Positions 8,578-20,400 of a DNA stretch of 44,304 nucleotides are shown here, piece by piece. Source of the DNA: Hydnum rufescens UP504. Its lineage: Eukaryota; Basidiomycota; Agaricomycetes; Cantharellales; Hydnaceae. The stretch is taken from positions 1 through 44,304 of the forward strand of contig MU129250.1 in NCBI GenBank assembly GCA_014904985.1, in the 5' to 3' direction. The notes under the pieces were generated by a model, which was not told the origin of the DNA, did not search any database, and saw only the letters and a program-made list of their open reading frames with translations. The translations under genes and the position numbers were made by a program. How positions within the stretch are numbered: position 1 is the stretch's first letter; each line of letters starts with the position of its first letter.

Positions 8578-10830
8578 CTAACTAGACCTACATTTGTGGC
8601 TGACTGAGTTGGAAGGTGCAGATGATGAGGGTGCAGTTAATGAAGGCATGGATGATGAAGGCAAAGCTTGACTGGATGCAGGCATATGCTGTTTCCTCTT
8701 TTTCACTAGTACAACTGCATTGTTCATGACTTCCTCCATGTATCCAAGTAAAACATTGTAATATTGCAATGCTTTCCCAAATTGCCATTGCAGTGGATCC
8801 TAAGAGGGAAGAACATATTAAAGCTTGCTCTAATAGAGGAATTAAACAGTCCTCATGTTGCCAAGTAAAACATGTCCTCATTTGTGCAGGAATATCTGTA
8901 GTGCACTCACTCACCCATGGATGGATGTTGGGCTGTTCAACTTTAAAGACTGTTGATGTGAAGTCAAGAAGGTCCAGATTGATCACCAATGTTGGATGAA
9001 TTGGAACAGATGGGAAAAGCCTGAGTTCAAGCAGAAGAATTGCAGCAGGACAGCAGCTGCACACATTTAAAGTAATATCATTGATACCTGCATGAGAGAA
9101 AATGAAATGAATTCACATGCCACTGGGAATCATCCTTCAGACTTACTGTTAACATGAATACATGTCACCTGCAGCATTCTTGGACCACATTGAGCATTCC
9201 CATTGCACACTGGTAAGTTGGCATTGAAAGACAGGCCATGCCCCAATTTGTTCCAGCCACTTGCCTGGAAAATGGGGCAATAAGGCAAGGGATAAGCTCA
9301 TTCCATCACTGTGCCAATGATCTACACAATGCTGAGCCATGCAACCCAGGGTGCTTGGCAGAGGCAGAAACTTCACCAATGAATAGTTGGTTCAGCCCAT
9401 CACTCTCCGACATTATAATAGGGCTCCAGGTGCCATTTTCACCCCATGACAATGGCAAATTGGGATGCATAAAGCCACCTCCCTTGAGGCTTGCTTGAAG
9501 ACCATCTGTAGCCTGGCCTGGAGATGGGTGGGTCTGCTTGCATGTGGGATTGGCTGACCTATACAGCCACATCTTGCCCAAATTGACATCCAGACATAGT
9601 CATCCATGTTTTTCATGAAGCCTTTATTTTTTGGGCAATATCGGTGGCACACAAATTTGGTTGGCTGTAATGGTATTGGGTGGGATTGTAGGGCCAGGTA
9701 GTGCAGCAGTCATGCTGATGGATGACAGAAATGATGCACCAAGACCAAGCTCTTCCAGTTCAGCTTGCATGTCAGTGCCACCAGAGTGATGTGGATGTTT
9801 GCAACTGGGGTGAAGATTTCTGGGGCAAGCAGCTGGGTTTTCCAAGGGAGATGATTTTTGAAGGGAGTTTGTTGACAATGAATCTGGGGCATCACCAAAA
9901 AAGTTTGGAAGAATAAATGAATCAAGGGCAGTCACTGGGTTGTTGGCTTTCTCCTGAAATCATCATGGCCATTGTGGCCATTGTGACCTTTGTGGGTTCA
10001 TTGCAGTGATACCAGTCAAAGAATTTGTGGATATGGAATTTGAGTTTGAACCAATCATAGATGAAGCAGCTGCAACCTGTATGGATCTGCAGTGGGAAGA
10101 AGAGTGTGGATTTGAGGAACCACTAGTGGGAGGTGGTAATGTTGAAGTGTTCAAGGGTTGGAGATGTGGAATATGTGGTTCCATCCTGTCCAGCTTGTAG
10201 TAGCAATTTTGGGAGTGGATGTTGAGTAGTGGGTTCCTGCTCAAGAGAGTTTGAGTTTCCTATTCTACACCAGCAGCCTGGGCCTCATTGGGATTAGCAA
10301 CTCATGGACATATGGAGTTCAGAGTTACTTACACTCACATAAGTCATAAACTCCCATCACCACATTTCTCATTGGTGGGAAGGCTGATGGAATGAGCACT
10401 GACAACAGACCAGGGAACATTGGATGTTGGAGAAATTGCAGACTGATGATGACACCAATAGATGAATCAGGCTAAGGAATTGAGAGGTGAGCATGAAACA
10501 TGTGAAAGGAAATGGGAGACAGCCATGAGAAAACTTTTGGTAGAGTGAGTGAAGCAACAATGAGGCACCAATGAGGTAATGGGGCAATGAGGTAACAAGG
10601 CAAAGAGGCAAAGAGACAACAAGGCAAATATGATCCTGCTGGGTTTTGCCTTAAACATTACTCAACTGTGGGACCTGTAAGAAGGGTATAGAGAGCCCCA
10701 ATGTCATTGTGGATCTCAGTGACATCTGTATGAAGTCCAGAAACTGCATTCTGAAGTGTGGCCATCTCCAACCACATAGAGGCAACCTCAGCCCTTAGTT
10801 GTTCAAGCACCAAAATGATCTATTGTGGGG
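8578..10830 (-). pseudogene. Degenerate multi-exon gene, downstream part, unknown function
   Basis: Minus-strand open pieces at 10830-10660, 10244-9963, 9935-9624, 9581-9306, 9064-8588 and 8769-8578 suggest an intron-rich gene. The first piece (LEQLRAEVASMWLEMATLQN) has heptad-like spacing and may be a short coiled coil. The next is rich in Ser, Asn, Pro and Thr. Bases 10658-10369 between them contain repeats of GGCAATGAGGTAA and look intronic. The upstream exon is at 12757-12624, separated by an intron that holds the G1 solo LTR. I do not recognise the family, and exon borders here are guesses. Confidence 0.4.
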
Positions 10831-10932
10831 GAAATCATAAAAAAGTGATAATCCACACTTGTCAGGGAAACACTGCCATTGAAGCCACAAACAGAAAGAG
10901 GAAAGAGATTAATTAACCACATGCTATTGCAG

Positions 10933-11373
10933 CAGACTCCTACCCAGTCCTTATGGTTTGTTTATGTTTGTTATTGGTGGGCAGAAACTTACCATAAGGA
11001 CTGGTGGTGATGATTTCAAACTCTGCTTGAACTCTGTTTCAGGTGCAAATTTGGTAGCTCATTATTATGTAATAGTGCAAGATGCTACATGTTTAATATT
11101 CTCTTTCTCTTTTTCTGGTTGCAGCAAGCTTCCACTCACTAGTGTTCAACACAAACTGATTTTGTGATATGAATTTAGGGAAGATGTGCACCACAATCAC
11201 ACACAATGCCCAAAAGCTGAGTATCATGATTGATTTTTGGAAGTAGATCTATTTCAATTTGGCTCTTGAGCAGAGTCTGAACTGGACTTTGAAATGATTG
11301 CCTCCAGTCTCTGTAGTACAGCAAACAACACCAAACATCAGTGCTGTTACATAAGAGACTGGGTAGGAGTCTG
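10933..11373. mobile_element. MITE: 441-bp TIR element with 9-bp target duplication
   Basis: Begins CAGACTCCTACCCAGTC and ends with its exact reverse complement. Both sides carry CTATTGCAG (10924-10932 and 11374-11382), and the duplication restores the uninterrupted G1 LTR sequence seen in copy 1. Inside the 17-bp TIR, imperfect inversion continues for 70 bases or more: GACTGG..ATTTCAAA on the left pairs with TTTGAAAT..CCAGTC on the right. No transposase frame. A 9-bp duplication is typical of Mutator-like elements, but bases shared at the edge also allow 7 or 5 bp with a slightly longer TIR, so the superfamily is open. Confidence 0.85.
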
Positions 11374-11627
11374 CTATTGCAGTGGGAATCCTGAGTATAC
11401 ACCACACAACAAGGGACACACAAGTCTTGCACCTATCACAGTGGGAATCCTGAGAGATTGAAACTGGTGATCCCCCAACTGCAAAGGGCTATAAGTACTA
11501 CTTCCTGCACACAGCCACCACAGCCCATCAAGACAACACATTTCCATCATGGATACAGCCTATCAATCAGCCTCCACAGCTGCCATCACTAAGCCTCACT
11601 AAGCTGACACAGCCATGTTACAAATCC

Positions 11628-12103
11628 TGTTAATTTGGTCATATCTGAATTAAGGGTTGACTGTAGGGAACTTCCAGGTGGGGGCTTGGGACCTGGCTGG
11701 GGACTTGTAAGCACATATAAGGGCATAGTACTCACCTGAGATGGGATTCCCAGAGAGTCTGTAGCAGGTCTCATTACAGAAGAAGTTGGCCTGTTGTGCA
11801 GAGTGCTGTTCCAGCACTGCACAAAGGCACAAGTTTGAGGAAGTAAAAAGATACATTATCAGGGCTTGCCAGGTAAGCTAGTACAGCAAATATATGCTAT
11901 TATGTAAGCAAGGAATCTAGCTAAACCTGGGGCAGCACCAAACTCCCTGTGGGAGTAGCTTTCCACTGGTCTTTGTGGAGAAAGGGAAAAAGAAGAAGAA
12001 GGAAGGGGAAGAGAAGGGTTTCAATGATCAAAGAGTACAGAACTGGCAGGATAGATATAATGATGGATGGCTCTGCCATCATGAGAATTTCAGGCTACTA
12101 ACA
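11628..12103. mobile_element. Solo LTR of retrotransposon G2 (copy C)
   Basis: A 476-bp unit, TGTTAATTTGG...CTACTAACA on the plus strand, flanked by the duplication AATCC (11623-11627 and 12104-12108). It aligns with the G2 LTRs at 2394-2909 and 8043-8521. Compared with those, its transcription sense is minus. It sits inside the G1 solo LTR. Confidence 0.9.
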
Positions 12104-12623
12104 AATCCTGTGCACACCTCCACATGGCTATGCCCTAACTTCCATATGCATCCCCCTTAGCATATATACTTCCAATGCAGTGCACACCTAGGTACTCCAA
12201 GGACCATAATGATGCTGAGGGAGTAGGGATTGGGACAGGTGGTGCTGATTCAGGGACTGGGGGTGGAGTAGGAGGAGGAGGAGTCTGGATTGGTAACTGC
12301 ATGGACTCACACAGGGAGCAAGGGAATGATGGGTGCTGACAAGGGCACTAATGCTGCCACTGGTTGACTACCCAGCCCATAGCCCACTGGTCAAGGCCCA
12401 ATAGTACAAGGGTACTAATAATAAGAGAAATGCCAATAATGGCAAGGATGACAACAACCCCCTTGCTGAATGGAGGGAGAGAGGAGATGAGAGCATTTGA
12501 AGAAGTAGGTGCCATATGATAGAGTCAACAAAGAATGATACTCTGATGGGTAAGTCCACAGGCAGAAGCAAATGTCAATTTGATCCTGACAACACTACAG
12601 GACAAAAAGTTGTACATCAGGGG

Positions 12624-12900
12624 TGCCACACATCACCCTTCCTGTTTCTGCAGTGACAGAGGATAACAGGAAATTACCAGTGGCTGACTTGGCAGCAATG
12701 ACAATTTCAGGAATGATGGTGCACATTGGGCTAGGCACTTCAAGGAGGAATCTGTAAGACATACACTCAGTTTGAATTATCTATACAGGAAAATCATATA
12801 TTGTAATGTGTACTGGGTGCCAATTGCCCAACTTGGTCAAACAAATTGGTCTCCTTGATACCATTCACATTGGGATCAACTTCTTCTTCCGCAACATTGG
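12624..12900 (-). pseudogene. Upstream exons of the degenerate gene at 8.6-10.8 kb
   Basis: 12757-12624 reads SYRFLLEVPSPMCTIIPEIV onward to GTPD, then a donor GTACAA. With the G1 LTR removed, an acceptor CACAATAG leads directly to the exon starting IILVLEQL near 10830. A further upstream piece near 12890-12800 reads acidic NVAEEEVDPNV. The minisatellite begins just above. Function unknown. Confidence 0.4.
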
Positions 12901-12924
12901 GGGGTTGCTTGGCCTAACATTGGG

Positions 12925-13660
12925 AGTGTAGAGTTGTTGCAAGCATAGAGTCATTGTAGGTGTAGAGTCATTGCAGGTGTAGAGTCATTGCAGGTGTAGA
13001 GTCATTGCAGGTGTAGAGTCATTGCAGGTGTAGAGTCATTGCAGGTGTAGAGTCATTGCAGGTGTAGATTCATTGCAGGTGTAGAGTCATTGCAGGTGTA
13101 GAGTCATTGTGGGTGTAGAGTCATTGTGGGTGTAGAGTCATTGTGGGTGTAGAGTCATTGTGGGTGTAGAGTCATTGTGGGTGTAGAGTCATTGTGGGTG
13201 TAGAGTCATTGTGGGTGTAGAGTCATTGTGGGTGTAGAGTCATTGTGGGTGTAGAGTCATTGTGGGTGTAGAGTCATTGTGGGTGTAGAGTCATTGTGGG
13301 TGTAGAGTTGTTGTGGGTGTAGAGTCATTGTGGGTGTAGAGTTTGTTGTGGATGTAGAGTCATTGCAGGTGTAGAGTCATTGCAGGTGTAGAGTTGTTGT
13401 GAGTGTAGAGTTGTTGCAGGTGTAGAGTGTGCAGGTGTAGAGTTGTTGCAGGTGTAGAGTTGTTGCAGGTGTAGAGTTGTTGCAGGTGTAGAGTTGTTGC
13501 AGGTGTTAGAGTTGTTGCAGGTGTAGAGTTGTTGCAGGTGTAGAGTTGTTGCAGGTGTAGAGTTGTTGCAGGTGTAGAGTTGTTGCAGGTGTAGAGTTGT
13601 TGCAGGTGTAGAGTTGTTGCAGGTGTAGAGTTGTTGTGGGTGTAGAGATGTTGTAAGTGT
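12925..13660. repeat. 17-bp minisatellite, about 42 units, in variant blocks
   Basis: Unit GTGTAGAGTCATTGCAG. Three variant blocks follow each other: GAGTCATTGCAGG (about 12960-13095), GAGTCATTGTGGG (13095-13335) and GAGTTGTTGCAGG (13395-13630), so variants spread by local duplication. Because 17 is not a multiple of 3, three units (51 nt) give a 17-residue protein period in any open frame. It continues in a degraded form to about 13820. The open frame at 13360-13767 minus is a by-product. Confidence 0.92.
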
Positions 13661-13820
13661 AGAGATGTTATGAGCATAGAGACATTACAAACATAGAGAT
13701 GTTTGGAGCATAGAGTCATGAACATTGAAGGAGTAGAGGCATTGGGGGCATAGAGCATTCTGAGCATTGAGGCATTGCAAGTGTAGAGTCATGAGCATTG
13801 AGCCATTGTGGGCATATCAG

Positions 13821-14958
13821 AGGATGCACCCAAACTGAAAACAAGAAAAATATTTGGCTTGTGAATGATGAACAAGAGAATTTAGTGCTTAACACACAAA
13901 GGAACCTGCACTTGGAGCCATTACCACATGCATAGAAGTGTTTCCCTTCATTCAGACCTTTGGGAACTTGACAGATCTTTCCTGTTATGCCACAACTGAT
14001 TCAGTACATGAGAAACAAAAAAAGATATTACAGGGCACACTCACCAAAAACAGTGCACTTGCAGAAAGGTTGGCTGTTCTGGAATTTGATGTTGCACTTG
14101 TTTGCCCACTTTCCCATAACTAGTTGGAGGGTAGAAATAAAAGTGTGGAATTTGGATCCATAAAGCAGGTGTAGAACATAGATAGGAATGGCCAGAGAGA
14201 ATGAAGAGAGACAGAGGCTGTCATAGTAATCTCTGCTGATTTGAAAAGAACTGTGAATAGCTGCTTCACTTGTCACACATAGTAAGATCACTGGACAATA
14301 CTCAGGTAGGTCTTGGTGCATGGGGGAAGAAAGACTTAGGTGTTGGGAACCCCTAGGAAGATGTTGGGAGCCCTAGGAAGGTGGCAGGAGCCCAAGTGCT
14401 GTGGCAAAATGTGGTTCCACAGCCAGGTGGACCAACCCCTATTGAAGGTGTCCCCAGACCTAACAAGGGCTCCCCAAGGCCTACTTTGGGTGTCCCCAGA
14501 CCAAGGACCCCAGAGCTTCTCAGGGGCTACCCCCCTGAACCCTGGGGATATTTGGTGTGGACCCAGTGCTAAAAAATTAGGTATAGGAGGCCCAATTTTT
14601 TGAGCTACTGAATGGCAAGCATTCCAAGTGAACCTATATTGTAGGTACCTCCTTAGGCTAGATGTACCTATAGGGAATTACATAGCTAACTAGGTACCTT
14701 AAGGTGTTTGCCTAAGGTGGCATACTGCAAGTTATGAACATGCCAGCAAGGTCTGGGGCAGCATACTGTTGAAATGGGTGGTTATCAACTATGGCATACA
14801 TTGTCACATGCTGCTCACCCCTCATGCCTCTACCCCTCTCCACCTGTCTGGCCCACTCTAGGGCTGCCCTCCTTTTACTATATATAACATAGGTATTTCA
14901 TGTACATACCTCACTGGTTTGTACCTCAGCAATTGTACCCTGCACTGAGGTTCTTTTA
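13821..14958. other. Stretch without a recognisable gene
   Basis: Short open frames at 14028-14321 (minus) and 14340-14603 (plus) show no motif I recognise. The second contains several GGTGTCCCCAGACC repeats. GGTACCT motifs cluster at about 14644-14700, as they also do near 3640, 23270 and 25380, so this is probably decayed mobile DNA. Almost no CpG. Confidence 0.4.
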
Positions 14959-16759
14959 TCACACAACATACACCCCAGTAGCCAGCAAGGCATCAAAACT
15001 CCAGCCTGGTTGGATTTCAGCCTCACTTGAAGTTACAACAGTGCTCCTGACATCAGTGGTGCTCTGTTTAACAGTACTGGACTTGCTGGGAAGAGTTATG
15101 GGAGCTGGAGAGGACAGCTGATTGTTGGGTGCATGTGTTAACCCTTTGGCAAGATCCCAATTGACAAGTAAATCCTTAATGCCATTGTTGAACCCCATTT
15201 TGGACATCACCCAATTAAGGCTGATGTTCCTAGCCATGACTAGCTGAGTGAACATCTCATGCACCTCATTCCAGGCACTGACATTCACATTGTTCTGAGG
15301 TTGAACTGTTGGTTCTGATACACCAACACTGCCAGTCCCAGGTACATCAAGGACTACCCCTTCCCAGGCACTTCAGCAGTCAATGGACTTGTGACAGGTT
15401 AGGAGAAACCATGCTTAAGATGATATAATTGTTGCTTGAGTGGTTTGAGTCTCAGAAGTTGAAACAGAGAAGTGTGACTCAATCCACTTGCTTATCTAAC
15501 TGTGAGTCTGATACTCATGCCTCATCCTCAGACTCTGGCAGCTTCTGCTTCATTATGGATTCAAAGCGGAAACTGTTGGAAACTGCTGCAAGCTGAATGG
15601 AGTTCCAAGCTCAGTCAAGTTGCAGCAACACTACTGTAAAGTACAGCCCCTTCTGGGGGACCATCATCAAATCCATCATATCAATGCAAAAACAAAACCA
15701 GCACTTATATCACACTTTTGCTTTCAGTCCTGCTGTAGTTTTCTCTACCATGGACACCCCTAATGTCTCTGCTACCCACATTGAGGTCAGCCCCAGCTTC
15801 AGCTTCAGCCTCAGGGTCAGGGTCAGGGAGACCAAGTTCCTTATCAACAGCCATCATGTCATTGTCACTCTCATTATCCACCATGGATCTCCTAATAAAT
15901 GAGTGTGATGAAGACAAATTGATCTTGCCATTGGAATCAGAGGCTGCCATGACAATATGGTGTCTTTCACAGGATCCATATCTGACCCAGAGTCAGAGAC
16001 TGAATCACTATCTTCTGAGGGTGAGTGGCTGGAATTGGATCTATCGGGAGATGTTGAAGAATCCAATGAGGATAGTGAAGAATCTGTGGGTCTTGCAGGA
16101 AGAGCATATCATCCATGTGCACCCCCTGTTGACAGCCCTTCCTCCAGGAGAATGTGGATGCTGTGCTTCATGATCCTCATCATCATCAGGATGAACAACA
16201 GGCAATTGCATCCCTCAATCTTGGCCCCCCCCCCCCCCTCCACCTCCACCTCTGCCACTTGACACACCTCTCCAGCATATGGTCTCTGTGCATCCACTCT
16301 GCTGGGAAGAAAAGTTCACCTTGGGCAGGGGCTTCTTCCGTCAAACATACTTTCTCTTCCACAAGCTTTGAGCCTGGCCGTTTCTTTTTGCGGTCAGCGA
16401 TGCACTTCTGAATTGCTTTGGACATGTCAAGCTGAATTTTATACTGCTGAATGAGAATTGAGTTACAAATAAGAGTGGCATAAGTCAGAGAAGGCAGGAA
16501 GCCTATACAAAGAAGGGGGAGGGATAAAATATATGTTGATGCATCTCTGTCCACCTGTTGTCTCTCTTTCATTTGCGTTCGTTCGATCCAGGGAGTACAT
16601 TTCTACATCTGGGTTTGAACGACCCATATATGAACATCCTTGTCGTGTGCAGGGGATATTCCCCCCTCCACCAAATGATGAAGCAAACCTTCGTGTGGTA
16701 GGCATTACTTGGGGTTGGGGCTGGTATTCAGACACCGACGTAGGAGAGTAGTTAGACAA
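14959..16759 (-). pseudogene. Degenerate multi-exon gene, unknown function, divergent from the NLR gene
   Basis: Minus-strand pieces: 16759-16573 (SNYSPTSVSEYQPQPQV.., Ser/Pro/Gln-rich), about 16480-16260 (basic IADRKKKRPG then FFPAEW), 16066-15960 (Ser/Asp-rich SEDSDSVSDSGSDM), 15950-15705 (DPDPEAEAEAGAD) and 15288-14959 (NVSAWNEVHEMF then Ser/Thr/Pro-rich). Order and composition suggest one gene with short introns. The AWNE motif also appears in the remnant at 25.1 kb, hinting at one family. The first two pieces keep CpG while the later ones have lost it. No function assigned. Confidence 0.4.
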
Positions 16760-17409
16760 GAGGGTGCAACCTTATGCGTTCGTCCGAATATTGAAGAACT
16801 ACTTGGGAGTATGGATTGACTAATGGTGGGAGGAACGGAGGGAATCTCAGAGGAGCGGAATAGCCCAATCGATGTCGGTAGTGATCCCTGATTATGTGTC
16901 TGGGAAGAATAATAACTGTACTAGCTGAGGGGACCAGTGCCTCCACCTCGATTCTACATGAATTATTGCAGATGGCGCAAAGCGTTAAAAGCGAGGGGAA
17001 TGGTTGATTCGCGTCTGTAATCGCAGACGCTCTGTCTAACGAGTCAACGATTCTCTGAAAACGGATCTTCGACCTTCTAGGACCGTCTGAGGGACACTAG
17101 TGGCCTTGGCTAACCATCGCTGAAAGGGTAAAATCTATCCGATTTTGATGGGACACCCTAATTCGGAAGACGCATCTCAAAGAGTGCGCTGCCTCGTGGC
17201 AGCAAATTGATCTCCACCTCCCCTTGCCGCTGCGCGGGCCTTTGTATTTCCTTTTACATCCTGGTACACCTCCTAGGAAATCCTGACTTTTTTATAGAGC
17301 TTAGGCCTCTAATTCATGTATTGGAGACCCCCGGGAAGACCCGAAATAACCGTCAAGTCCTGAGTAATCATCTGGGTAATCTATCTGTCAAAGTCCTCCC
17401 TCACACATC
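16760..17409. promoter_or_regulatory. Intergenic region between two divergent genes
   Basis: About 650 bp with ordinary CpG content, separating the minus-strand gene from the NLR start. By position it should hold both promoters. I see no clear TATA box. Pyrimidine-rich TCCACCTCCCCTTGCCGC near 17211 is a possible start-site context. Confidence 0.35.
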
Positions 17410-20400
17410 ATGGCATCCAATGACCCGCTGAAGCCAGAGGACATGCGCAAAGTGTATATTTCAGGCATGCCATCGTCTTACAGACCAGCAATTCGCAGCT
17501 AACAAACCTATTTGGCCCTCGCGATAGACGCCAGATACAGTAGTCATCTTCTACATACGTCGAAAGCATACCGCCTTCATTTCACCCTCGAGCCTCCTGC
17601 TACCATCATTGGACTTCGTTCGCCGAAATCAAAGTACATCAAGGCAACGCATGAAGAGGTGGTATGGAAGGATCCCTTCGGGGATGAGTTGTAGGTCGCC
17701 TTCACACACAAGTGTTTTGTCGCCCTTCATTCATATTTTCTCGGCAGTGCGGTGACTCCAACATCTGTCGATTGCAGAGTGACTATAGATATCTGCCAGC
17801 GCCGTTGTGGGCGTAAGGGGCGGATCGTCGCATCCTGCACCTTGGATCTCTCCTCTGCAACGGACAAAGGTGACCCTGTTCATGTTTTTGAGAAGAGAGG
17901 GCCGACCATGCTCACGTACGGTCTTTATCCCTGCAGAGATCCGCCTCGATCTTAGGGGTGCTGCGAACGCCAAATTTGGAGAGCTGATAATATGCGTGGC
18001 ATCCTCTCTCGCATCCGCTAGTGATGCTGTCGAGAGCACCAATCAGATTTCCCGGCAGCTAGATCCCGGGCTAGCCGTGGCCAACAATCCCATTCAAGCT
18101 ACCGCCCCACTTGCGACAGAAGTCACGGCCCAGTTCGATCCTTGGAAGCCCTTGTTGAGTCGTCTCGCTGCACTAGTCAAAGTTGCTGATACGGTCGCCG
18201 AGGCACGTTTCGCCCTGAATTACCTGAGCCCACGACCACTAAGAAGCATTTACAAACAGGTTCACCCTTGGATCAAATTAGCATGGGGAGTCGTCTCAGC
18301 CGCGTATAAAGTAAGGCTGGAATTCAAGGTTTGTGTCTGTATGCTCTCTGACTGGTGTTCCATTAGATCTCTTTGGCCCAGAGTGATCGAGACGCCAAAG
18401 TGATGGGTTTAGTCCGGACTATGGCAGATAGCTGCTCCTTTGCCGACGAAACCGAGGAGTTGATGGAACGCTCAAAAGCAGATCAAGTCATCATCAACCA
18501 AATACTGCGCCAAGTAATGGAGTGCGCGTACTTCGTTCGGGACTATTGCAGGGATACATCCTTAGGTATGTGGAATCGTTGCTGTTCTACTTACTCCAAG
18601 ACTGACGTAGGTCGCAGTCCATCGCACTGTGAAGTACACGGTCTCTCTCGTGGACGCACGGATCGATAACTACAAGGAGACCCTTGAGAGTCTCCGGCGG
18701 AATCTGATTGATCGCGCTAATATACAATGCACCGTCGTTACGCATCGCGTCTTAGACGTTGTGACTGAAGTCCGTAAGTACTTCTTGTATGTGTTCGGTT
18801 AAAGCCTACGTTCTGAGACGATCTACAGGAGACTTGCAAGTGCTGAGCGAACTGAAATATGCCCCGGAGGCTCATCATGATCTAGATCAGGGGTGCTTGC
18901 CAGGCACTCGTATTGAGATTATTGAGGCTATAGTGCGTTGGGCTCTTGGAGCGGACGCGCCGTCGGTTGATCAGAGTGATTCAATAACATTGAGCTCTAA
19001 CGACTCATCTCGTGTGCTTTGGTTGTGTGGGGTGGCGGGTGCGGGGAAATCGTCGATCCTTCGCTCATGCGCAAAACGCATTTCTGACCTTGAACGCAAG
19101 GGTCGTACTACGGCTTCGACAAAAATCAGCCCCTCGCAAACGTGACCAATCTCTTCAGTACGATCGCTCGAGACCTTGCCGACCTCGACAAGTCGCGAAA
19201 GCAGCGCCTTGTCGATGCTGTCAAGGACGACACAGCGATACGAACAACGCTCGACTGCAAACTGCAGTTCCAGCACTTTATCAAGAAATCATTCGAGGAT
19301 GATCAGGCCCTGGGGGAGACTGTTGTTTTTCTCGACGCCTTTGATGAATCTGGGGACATTGGCGCTCGTGCCAATGCGCTCACCATTCTAACCAAGCGAG
19401 CCTCAGAACTCCCGTTGGGTCTTCGAGTCGTAGTCACCTCAAGATATGAGCGCGATATTCAAGACGCGCTGCAGTCTCCGCGACTACCTGGGGTTGACGT
19501 CATACTTGTGGAGGACATCCCAACTCATCAGACCTTGCGTGACATTGGAACCTATATACGCAATGAACTGCATGACATGACCGAATTCCGGGAGGCGGAG
19601 TACCAGACACAGCTGAGTGCGCTCATTCGGAGGGCTGGAACATCCTTTCAGTGGGCTGCTACTGCCTGTCGGTTTATTTGCGGTGATAGTGATGCTGGCG
19701 CCGACCCGCGGGACCAGATTCGGGCGATACTAGGTGCCGATGAAGGGCTGTATGCGCTCTACAACACCGTCATGAAGGAGCACTGCAATCCATCGCATGA
19801 GATGCAAGTAAGACGAGTCAAGTCAATTCTAGGCCGAATCATATGCAGCCAGGAGCCTCTATCATTGTACACTCTTGTGAACCTAGTTCCACCCGACTCT
19901 ATCTTCACTCCAGATGACATGCGGGCACAACGACGAATTGTGCAGCATCTTGCCTCGCTCCTTAGTGGTACTCACAGTGACCATGAGCCGATCGTGCCCC
20001 TCCACTCATCTTATCGTGATTTCTTGTGTAACCCGGAGCATAATAAAGATTTCTGCATCGACCAAGATGAAGCAAATCAGTGCATGGCCCTGGCGTGCCT
20101 TCGCGTGATGGACCAGACTCTGACATTCAATATCTGTCAGCTCCCGACGTCATCCCATCGTAATGTTGACATCCCCGAGATTAATGGTCTTCGCAAGAAA
20201 CACATCCCTCATCATCTGTCTTATGCTTGTCAATTCTGGGCTTTCCATGTGTCTGCAACACCTATAGGCCAGATTGCTCAGGGACACATGGAGTCATTCT
20301 TTCAGAACAATTTCCTGCCCTGGTTGGAAGTGATGAGTCTCACACAAAGCTCCCCCCAAAATGCATTAGCCTTCCTTGGCACTTCTCAAGTAAGCATGAC

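Larger units (their letters stand above)
10860..12591 (-). mobile_element. Solo LTR of retrotransposon G1 (copy 2) with two nested insertions
   Basis: On the minus strand it runs from TGTCAGGATCAAATTGAC (12591) to TTTCCCTGACA (10860) and is flanked by the 5-bp duplication ACACT (10855-10859 and 12592-12596). No internal G1 sequence remains, so it is a solo LTR left by LTR-LTR recombination. It was later hit by a MITE (10933-11373) and by a G2 element that also collapsed to a solo LTR (11628-12103). Without these it is about 799 bp. Confidence 0.9.

Noticed and set aside
13360..13767. 135-codon repetitive protein (LHLQQLYTCNNSTP units)
   Set aside because: A direct by-product of a 17-bp tandem repeat; all frames repeat every 51 nt.
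14340..14603. 87-codon plus-strand gene
   Set aside because: Contains internal GGTGTCCCCAGACC repeats and no motif; no splice or start context supports it.
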